Shown piece by piece: positions 35,828 through 41,296 of a DNA stretch of 41,296 nt; the stretch's first letter is position 1, and every line of letters starts with the position of its first letter. This DNA is from Mobilitalea sibirica (GTDB lineage Bacteria > Bacillota > Clostridia > Lachnospirales > Lachnospiraceae): assembly GCF_015999265.1 (NCBI RefSeq), contig NZ_JAEAGR010000001.1:411330-452625 (forward strand), read 5' to 3'. Both the position numbers and the translations under genes were made by a program. Under the pieces are notes generated by a model. That model was not told where the DNA came from, searched no databases, and saw only the letters and a program-made list of their open reading frames with translations.

Positions 35828-37534
35828 ATGACAGAAGAAGAAAGGGAGCGCATTATTAGTGAAGAGTTCGCTGATTTACTAGTAGAATATAGTGGGGATT
35901 ATTCTGTTTTTGACAGATTTCCGAATGCAACTGTTCGAATTATAAATTATATATATGCAGTCGTACATATTCCTGCGCAGCTACTAACCATGGAATTTGT
36001 GGCAAATTTAGGATATACTGTAATGCCTCATTGCTTTGGGTTAATCAGCGAAGCCAGTCTTGAGGCAACCAAAATCCCAAGGATAAGAAACATTCCGAAT
36101 TTCAGCTTAAGAGGACAAGGGGTTTTAATCGGAGTAATCGATACGGGTATTGATTATCTAAATCCAATCTTTCAATATGCCGATGGGACTACCAGAATCG
36201 TATCTATCTGGGACCAGACGATAGAAAGCGAGAATTATCCTGAAGTTGGATTATATGGTACTGAATTTACGAGGGAGGAGATAAATCTGGCACTGCTTAG
36301 TGACAACCCTCTTGAACTAGTACCAACCATGGACTTTATTGGACATGGAACCATGGTGGCTGGAATCGCAGCAGGAAATGAGGTTCCGATAGATGATTTT
36401 TATGGGGTAGCTCCGGCTTCTGAATTGGTTGTAGTTAAATTAAAACAATGTAAGCAGTCTTTGAGGGAGTTTTTTGTTATTCCTGAGGAAGTAGTATGCT
36501 ATTCAGAGGTAGATATCTTATATGGTATTAATTACTTGTTGAATGTTTCATCAATATTACAAAGGCCCATAGCAATATGCTTGGCTTTGGGTTCATCACA
36601 AGGAGGTCACGATGGAAGAGGAGTATTAAGTAATACGATGTCCATTATAGGGAGAAGATCAGGAACTGCTGTTGTGGTTGCAGCAGGAAATGAAGGCAAT
36701 GAACGGAGACATTACTACGGAGAGGTGGACCGCTTAACCGGATATGATACGGTAGAATTAATGGTGGGACAGAATGAGAAAGGTTTTGTTATGGAACTTT
36801 GGGGAAAGTCCCCAAGCATCTATTCCATCGATATTACTTCTCCTACCGGAGAATATGTACCTAGAATCGCTGCAAGTTTGAATGTGAATACAGAGGTTTC
36901 CTTTCTTTTTGAGCAAACTACACTTTATTTATTATATGAAATGGTAGAAACTCAGACAGGGGATCAACTTATATTACTTCGGTTTGTCAATCCGGCGCCG
37001 GGTATCTGGCGTTTTCGTGTCTATGAAAGAGGAGATTTAAATCTCGGATTTCATATATGGCTACCAATGAGCGAATTTATATCACCGGATACTTATTTTA
37101 TTCGATCAGATATCTTTACTACAGTATTGGCTCTTGGCAATGCGATTGTTCCGTTAACGGTCACTGCTTATAATGCTTTGGATGATAGCCTTTATTTATA
37201 TGCTAGTAGAGGTTTTACACGAACGGAAGTTGTGAAGCCTGAAATAACAGCACCTGGTGTGAATGTGATAGGTCCGACGCTGGATCATGGCTTTGTTGCA
37301 TATACAGGGACCAGTGTAGCGGCAGCTCACACGACAGGAGTTGCGGCAATGCTGCTGGAGTGGGGCTTTATTCGAGGTAATATACCCAATATGAGTACAG
37401 TAGAATTAAAAAAAATGATACTAAGGGGTGCAAGACGTGACGAAGATATTAATTATCCCAACAGAGATTGGGGATATGGAATACTGGATATTTTTAATGT
37501 CTTCGACAGCTTGAGGACAGGAGTGGTTATATAG
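35828..37534 (+). CDS. Csp-like S8 subtilase, catalytically intact
   Basis: A 568-residue subtilase without a signal peptide. An N-terminal prodomain-like region of about 90 residues starts MTEEERERIISEEFADLLVEY, written here only in part as MTEEERERIISEEF. The triad is complete: D105 (GVIDTGID), H173 (DFIGHGTMVAGIAAG) and S496 (YTGTSVAAAHTTG); the oxyanion Asn lies in AAGNEGNERRHYYG. A beta insert of about 150 residues sits before the Ser, as in the Csp/CspA-like subfamily. Csp proteases of Clostridia activate the cortex hydrolase SleC during spore germination; other members have unknown roles. ATG 35828 behind GGGGTGG. The next gene, a paralogue, follows after 53 nt. Confidence 0.88.
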   Translation: MTEEERERIISEEFADLLVEYSGDYSVFDRFPNATVRIINYIYAVVHIPAQLLTMEFVANLGYTVMPHCFGLISEASLEATKIPRIRNIPNFSLRGQGVLIGVIDTGIDYLNPIFQYADGTTRIVSIWDQTIESENYPEVGLYGTEFTREEINLALLSDNPLELVPTMDFIGHGTMVAGIAAGNEVPIDDFYGVAPASELVVVKLKQCKQSLREFFVIPEEVVCYSEVDILYGINYLLNVSSILQRPIAICLALGSSQGGHDGRGVLSNTMSIIGRRSGTAVVVAAGNEGNERRHYYGEVDRLTGYDTVELMVGQNEKGFVMELWGKSPSIYSIDITSPTGEYVPRIAASLNVNTEVSFLFEQTTLYLLYEMVETQTGDQLILLRFVNPAPGIWRFRVYERGDLNLGFHIWLPMSEFISPDTYFIRSDIFTTVLALGNAIVPLTVTAYNALDDSLYLYASRGFTRTEVVKPEITAPGVNVIGPTLDHGFVAYTGTSVAAAHTTGVAAMLLEWGFIRGNIPNMSTVELKKMILRGARRDEDINYPNRDWGYGILDIFNVFDSLRTGVVI

Positions 37535-37587
37535 CATATAAGGTATGTATATAATTAGTATTAAGTAAGTCGAATAAGGAGAACTGT

Positions 37588-39288
37588 ATGACTGAGGAGG
37601 AAAGGGTCAGAATTGTTAGTGAGGAATATGCAGACTTAATTGTTGATTATCGATACAATCCCCGGGTCTTAGAAGAATTTGATAATGCCATAGTCCATAT
37701 CATGAATGAAGCCTATGCAGTCATACATGTTCCTGTTCCTGATTATCCATGGAGGATTGTCAAAGAATACAGCTATTCCATCATCCCTAAAACCTATGGC
37801 TTAACCAGTGAGATAAGCTTAGATGCCTCAGGAGTGGATGAATTAAGAGCTATTCCTGGTTTTGATTTAAGAGGACAAGGGGTATTAATTGGTATTGTTG
37901 ATACAGGAATTGATTATCTAAATCCTGTCTTTCTAAATGAAAATGGAACTACAAAAATCGTATCCATCTGGGATCAAACCATCCAGAGTGAGGAGGGTTA
38001 TCCCTTCGATACTTATTATGGAACAGAATACGTTGCAGATCAGATTAACCTAGCACTCTTATCTGAAGATCCGCTTGCTATCGTACCAAGTATGGACTTT
38101 GTCGGTCATGGAACAATGATGGCAGGGGTTGCCGCCGGTACAGAGAATGAGGAGGTGGAATTTGTTGGAGTTGCTCCGGAAGCTGAACTGGTTGTGGTAA
38201 AGTTAAAACAGGCAAAAGAGTATCTAAGAGAGTTTTATTTTATCCCGGAGGATGTGGTATGCTATCAGGAAAATGATATTATGTGGGGTGTACAATATTG
38301 TATACAGGTAGCTAGGCAGTTAAAAAGACCCATAGCAATCTGTTTGGGTCTAGGGACATCCCAGACAGCCCATACGGGATTTTCGCATTTGAGTAGTTTT
38401 TTGTCCATATTAGGGGATTTTAACAATGTAGGTATTGTTACCGCGGTCGGAAATGAAGGTAATCTTGGGAGGCATTATTATGGTGCAATTGATCCGGATA
38501 TTGGCTATAATACTGTTGAACTGAATGTGGGGGAAGATGAAGGTAGCTTTCATATGGAATTATGGGGCGATTTTCCCGGGGTGTACTCAATCGAGATATA
38601 TACTCCCGGGGGTGAATTTATTCCAAGAATAACGACCGGACTAAGAGTTACCCGAGAAATCTCATTTATATTTGAGCAAACTATTATTTATATAGATTTT
38701 CAATTGGTAGAGACGTTAACAGGGGACCAATTAATTTTATTTCGGTTTGAGAATGCTACACCGGGTATATGGCAAATCAATGTGTATGGACAAGGAGATT
38801 TAGCAACCGGTTTTCATATTTGGTTACCTATGGGTAATTTTGTATCTTTAGACACTAATTTTATCCAGCCAAATATATATACAACGATTGTAGCTCCGGG
38901 GACATCCATAATTCCGATTACTGTTACTGCCTATAACCCCATTAACGATAATCTGTATGTGAACGCCAGCAGAGGGTATACCAGGAGTGATGATATAAAA
39001 CCCGAACTGGCAGCTCCTGGTGTCAATTATATTGCGCCTTCCTTAAATAATGAATTTGAACTTTACACGGGTACCGGTGTGGCAGCAGCTCATACGGCCG
39101 GGATTGTTGCATTATTCTTAGAATGGGCAGTGGTAAGAGGGAATGATGTTGGTGTTGATACAGTAGTTATAAAGAAGTTTCTAATACGGGGGGCAAGAAG
39201 ACGGGAATTTCTAACCTATCCTAACAGAGATTGGGGATATGGAATCATAGATTTATATAATACCTTTGATATATTAAGGGGTGATTAA
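37588..39288 (+). CDS. Csp-like S8 pseudoprotease, catalytic Ser replaced by Gly
   Basis: A 566-residue paralogue of the preceding subtilase, sharing the same start (MTEEERVRIVSEEYADL) and domain layout. D105 (GIVDTGID) and H174 (DFVGHGTMMAG) are kept. The position of the nucleophile reads YTGTGVAAAHTAG, with G497 (codon GGT, 39076-39078) where the partner has S496 (AGT). The rest of the fold, including VGNEGNLGRHYYG and the C-terminal NRDWGYGI, is well preserved, so this is not a decayed gene. It resembles the CspC situation in Clostridioides difficile, an inactive subtilase used as a germinant-response factor (family knowledge). ATG 37588 follows AAGGAG. Probably co-transcribed with the active paralogue. 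Confidence 0.88.
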   Translation: MTEEERVRIVSEEYADLIVDYRYNPRVLEEFDNAIVHIMNEAYAVIHVPVPDYPWRIVKEYSYSIIPKTYGLTSEISLDASGVDELRAIPGFDLRGQGVLIGIVDTGIDYLNPVFLNENGTTKIVSIWDQTIQSEEGYPFDTYYGTEYVADQINLALLSEDPLAIVPSMDFVGHGTMMAGVAAGTENEEVEFVGVAPEAELVVVKLKQAKEYLREFYFIPEDVVCYQENDIMWGVQYCIQVARQLKRPIAICLGLGTSQTAHTGFSHLSSFLSILGDFNNVGIVTAVGNEGNLGRHYYGAIDPDIGYNTVELNVGEDEGSFHMELWGDFPGVYSIEIYTPGGEFIPRITTGLRVTREISFIFEQTIIYIDFQLVETLTGDQLILFRFENATPGIWQINVYGQGDLATGFHIWLPMGNFVSLDTNFIQPNIYTTIVAPGTSIIPITVTAYNPINDNLYVNASRGYTRSDDIKPELAAPGVNYIAPSLNNEFELYTGTGVAAAHTAGIVALFLEWAVVRGNDVGVDTVVIKKFLIRGARRREFLTYPNRDWGYGIIDLYNTFDILRGD

Positions 39289-39399
39289 ATAATTTTTGAG
39301 ATTTATTTACTAAAGAAGAAATGGCTTCATATAAATTACTAAGAATGTAAAAAGGTACTTGTTCATGGATTAGATAATAACCGTGACAAAGGATATTAC

Positions 39400-40443
39400 A
39401 TGAAGCATAGGATGGAGATGTTATCACAAAGGATTCTATGGAAAAGAAATCGGCAGAGCAAAGAATATGAATATCCGATACAATCAGGGACAAGTCAGTG
39501 GAGGAAGATCAATACGATTCAAGATAAGATAAATTTATGTTGCATTCCGGAATATATTCTTAAAGCAATATCTTCTAAAGAGTTGGTTACTTTAGTTCTC
39601 AATTATCCTCTAATCATAAATTTGTTTGCATACAATTCATATAAAATTGGAATTGATACGGTAGCAGGTTATTTTAATGGATTAAGTGAACTTATTCATC
39701 GGGATGATATCGGAGATCTTTTACTGGATCTGTATTCAGAAAAAGAAATAAATGAAGATATGGATTCGAGCTCCTATCTGCAATTGTGTGTAATTGAGAT
39801 GCTGTTAGCCTATAAAAAAATCTATCAAAAGCTTCAAGGAGATAGGATTATCCAATTAGATTATGAGGTTGATCAAAAGCAAAAGCAAAGAAAAGCAGCC
39901 CATATCTATAGGAAGACTGAAAGTATTTTTCGCAATATGTTTCATGAAACCGGAATTAGCAGTGTTAGAGAGGATGGTAAATTATTAGAAACTGATTTTA
40001 TTTTAACCCCGAATGGTACGAAGGTAAAAGTATTAAAGTTGTCGGATTATTCAGTGGCTGAGAAAGAGTTGTGTTACAAGGAGTTTAAGAAAGTATATCC
40101 CAATTCTGCTTATGTATCTCCCTGTACGTATAATTACAACTGTCATTCCTATGCATTTTATCAGTCATCGCCGGATAATATTTATTGGATGAATAACCCA
40201 AGCCAATATTTTATGGATAGAAGTTATCTATTCGTTGGAAACCAACCAACAGCAAATCATCAGAGAATATTCTATGATGTTCCAAGGAATACTCATTCAG
40301 GAATTGTTTTGGATTATAAAAAGAATATAATCATATCAAAATGGGGCAGCGGACCCTTAGTTATTCATCATTACCGAGATTGTCCTTATTATACTAGCTT
40401 TGACGAACTGATCAACTATTATGATCGTAATTTATCAATATAA
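39400..40443 (+). CDS. Unknown Cys/His protein, possible papain/NlpC-like hydrolase
   Basis: A 347-residue protein with no signal peptide. The N-terminal ~180 residues are helical and Lys/Glu-rich and match nothing I recognise. The C-terminal part has a candidate catalytic Cys in YNYNCHSYAF (C248), then a 'WMNNPSQYF' stretch, then a candidate His in THSGIVLDY (H299), followed by IISKWGSGP and H323/H324. The spacing Cys, about 50 residues, H-x-G-I-V is like NlpC/P60 and related papain-fold enzymes ('HVGIY'). The NCHSYA and SKWG motifs suggest a defined but uncharacterised family. ATG 39400 follows AAAGGA. It follows the subtilase pair by 111 nt and may be part of the same unit. Confidence 0.6.
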   Translation: MKHRMEMLSQRILWKRNRQSKEYEYPIQSGTSQWRKINTIQDKINLCCIPEYILKAISSKELVTLVLNYPLIINLFAYNSYKIGIDTVAGYFNGLSELIHRDDIGDLLLDLYSEKEINEDMDSSSYLQLCVIEMLLAYKKIYQKLQGDRIIQLDYEVDQKQKQRKAAHIYRKTESIFRNMFHETGISSVREDGKLLETDFILTPNGTKVKVLKLSDYSVAEKELCYKEFKKVYPNSAYVSPCTYNYNCHSYAFYQSSPDNIYWMNNPSQYFMDRSYLFVGNQPTANHQRIFYDVPRNTHSGIVLDYKKNIIISKWGSGPLVIHHYRDCPYYTSFDELINYYDRNLSI

Positions 40444-40459
40444 TGTATTATATTGATAA
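40432..40459. repeat. Perfect 13-bp palindrome over a stop codon
   Basis: TTATCAATATAAT and ATTATATTGATAA with a 2-nt centre. The TAA of the Cys/His gene lies in the left arm. Two copies of AGTATACTT follow at about 40463-40481. No T-run; possible mRNA end structure. Confidence 0.6.
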
Positions 40460-40497
40460 AATAGTATACTTTAGTATACTTACTGTTTAATAGCGTG

Positions 40498-40544
40498 AAA
40501 AAAAGTGCACTTTCAAATAATATATCTTCATTTGAGTGCACTTT
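40498..40544 (-). terminator. Terminator of the coat-like gene, possibly bidirectional
   Basis: AAAGTGCACT and AGTGCACTTT with inner CAAAT/ATTTG form about 15 bp with a 2-nt bulge. On the minus strand seven T follow (A-run at 40498-40504), so it serves the gene ending at 40620. On the plus strand only TTTAATT follows. Confidence 0.72.
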
Positions 40545-40619
40545 AATTATATAGCTGAAAGTTAATTTTGTAATAGTTCCGTATGGAAATAAACAATTTA
40601 GTATTTTTAATCGTATCTA

Positions 40620-41296
40620 CTAGAACCAGCGCCTCATACTGCGATAACGACTTCTTCTGTTTAACATTTCGCATAATAAAACTAAAGTTACGATATCCCG
40701 AAGATGATTTTCTCGTTTCCTTGGATGATAATGAAGATGTTCATCATATTGCTTTTCATCATAATTCTTTACTCTGTCATACACGCGATTTATAATTTTT
40801 TCTATTTCGGTTTTCTCAGGATAGTCTTCATACATAATACTTCCATCATAATCTAATCTGTTACATTCCCGAACGACTTCTGAGTAAATAGATCTTGCTG
40901 TATTAGGATATAGTTGTTTCATATATTCGTAATCTTTATTTAGATTTACTTCGCTGTCATATCCATACATAGGTAACAGAGGTACTCCCCTAGGTGAATC
41001 ATACATGTTTTGATATTTATTGTTAAGGGATCGATTATTATAGATATCGTTGTAAACACCTGGTTCGTTTCTATAATTGTAAATTCCATCATAAACGCCC
41101 GGTCTGCGGTTGCGGTTGTTATAAATGCCGCCATTTAAGCCCGGCTCGCCGATATAGTTATTGTTTTCATAAATTCCATCATAAACGCCCGGTCTGCGGT
41201 TGCGGTTGTTATAAATGCCGCCATTTAAGCCCGGCTCGCCGATATAGTTATTGTTTTCATAAATTCCATCATAAACGCCCGGTCTGCGGTTGCGGT
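40620..41296 (-). CDS. Tyr/Asn/Gly-rich repeat protein, spore-coat-like, partial
   Basis: The frame is open through the right edge, so the N-terminus is outside; the ATG at 41006 is internal. The visible part starts with 30-residue repeats (PGVYDGIYENNNYIGE then PGLNGGIYNNRNRR), each made of two related halves, followed by degenerate copies (GVYDGIYNYRNE, PGVYNDIYNNRS). The last ~105 residues form a conserved-looking domain: YMKQLYPNTARSIYSEVV, CNRLDYDGSIMYEDYP, a Lys/Asp-rich helix, and an Arg-rich tail ending RRSRYRSMRRWF. I recall similar 'yDGS.My.eyP' tails in uncharacterised Clostridia proteins. Composition suits a coat or exosporium protein, but this is inference. A terminator lies 76 nt downstream. 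Confidence 0.65.
   Translation of the reverse strand, partial: RNRRPGVYDGIYENNNYIGEPGLNGGIYNNRNRRPGVYDGIYENNNYIGEPGLNGGIYNNRNRRPGVYDGIYNYRNEPGVYNDIYNNRSLNNKYQNMYDSPRGVPLLPMYGYDSEVNLNKDYEYMKQLYPNTARSIYSEVVRECNRLDYDGSIMYEDYPEKTEIEKIINRVYDRVKNYDEKQYDEHLHYHPRKRENHLRDIVTLVLLCEMLNRRSRYRSMRRWF
41081..41296 (-). repeat. Perfect 90-bp tandem repeats
   Basis: Units at 41081-41170 and 41171-41260 are identical as far as I compared them, and a third begins at 41261 and is cut by the window edge. Each starts AAATTCCATCATAAACGCCC. The 90-bp period keeps the reading frame (30 residues). Confidence 0.9.

Noticed and set aside
37588-39288. Second subtilase as a decayed pseudogene
   Set aside because: The frame is intact, Asp and His are kept and all structural motifs are preserved; only the nucleophile is changed.
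40583-40795. 70-codon plus-strand ORF
   Set aside because: Antisense to the conserved C-terminal domain of the coat-like protein; no ribosome site.
41081-41296. CRISPR-like array
   Set aside because: The repeats are 90 bp, contiguous without spacers, and in frame within a coding sequence.
1-41296. tRNA or rRNA genes, prophage, integrase or toxin-antitoxin genes
   Set aside because: None recognised in either strand.

Overview
The window is AT-rich DNA from a low-GC Firmicute. The gene content suggests an anaerobic, spore-forming, plant-polymer-degrading Lachnospiraceae/Clostridia organism (Lachnoclostridium or Anaerocolumna type). The reasons are strong GGAGG ribosome sites with some TTG/GTG starts, orphan sugar ABC importers of the UgpA/LplB type, a lipoprotein GH10 xylanase, AraC and AraR-like regulators, ferritins, an H-NOX chemoreceptor very close to the Thermoanaerobacter type, and Csp-like subtilases. 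The taxonomic placement is inference; no rRNA or tRNA gene was seen.

Region 1 (2-5836, +): the end of a solute-binding protein, two MalF/MalG-type permeases, a very long HlyD-like membrane-fusion protein and a MacB-like membrane protein without an ATPase. Region 2 (5849-9368, -): a MoxR AAA+ ATPase, a DUF58 protein and a multi-pass protein with a DUF4129-like tail. Region 3 (9615-10802, +): a ferritin-like protein and a classical ferritin behind a near-consensus promoter, with a Fur-like palindrome over the predicted transcription start. Region 4 (11101-19942, +): a CorC/HlyC-type protein behind a structured leader, release factor RF3, a secreted Cys Ntn-hydrolase with a C-terminal anchor, and an RND exporter with a coiled coil of about 300 residues inserted.

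Region 5 (20338-22351, +): a DUF362 lipoprotein overlapping an ArsP-type permease. It is followed by a 243-bp imperfect inverted repeat (22360-22602), a decapitated AraR-like regulator and a short foreign-looking coding fragment, which together look like a rearrangement scar. Region 6 (23261-28052): an AraC regulator divergent from an LplB/YtcP/lipoprotein sugar importer. Region 7 (28319-31008, +): a secreted beta-repeat protein directly upstream of an OmpR-type two-component pair. Region 8 (31191-35700, -): GH10 xylanase, H-NOX methyl-accepting protein and a secreted DUF4163/DUF3298-like protein.

Region 9 (35828-41296): two tandem Csp-like subtilases, the first with an intact Asp/His/Ser triad and the second with the catalytic Ser replaced by Gly. 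They are followed by a Cys/His protein resembling a papain/NlpC-type hydrolase and, convergently, a Tyr/Asn/Gly-rich coat-like protein built of perfect 90-bp repeats that runs off the right edge. This is the best candidate for an undescribed system: a protease/pseudoprotease pair with a hydrolase, plausibly linked to spore coat or germination. Other high points are the O2-type H-NOX pocket and the hybrid importer/adaptor operon.
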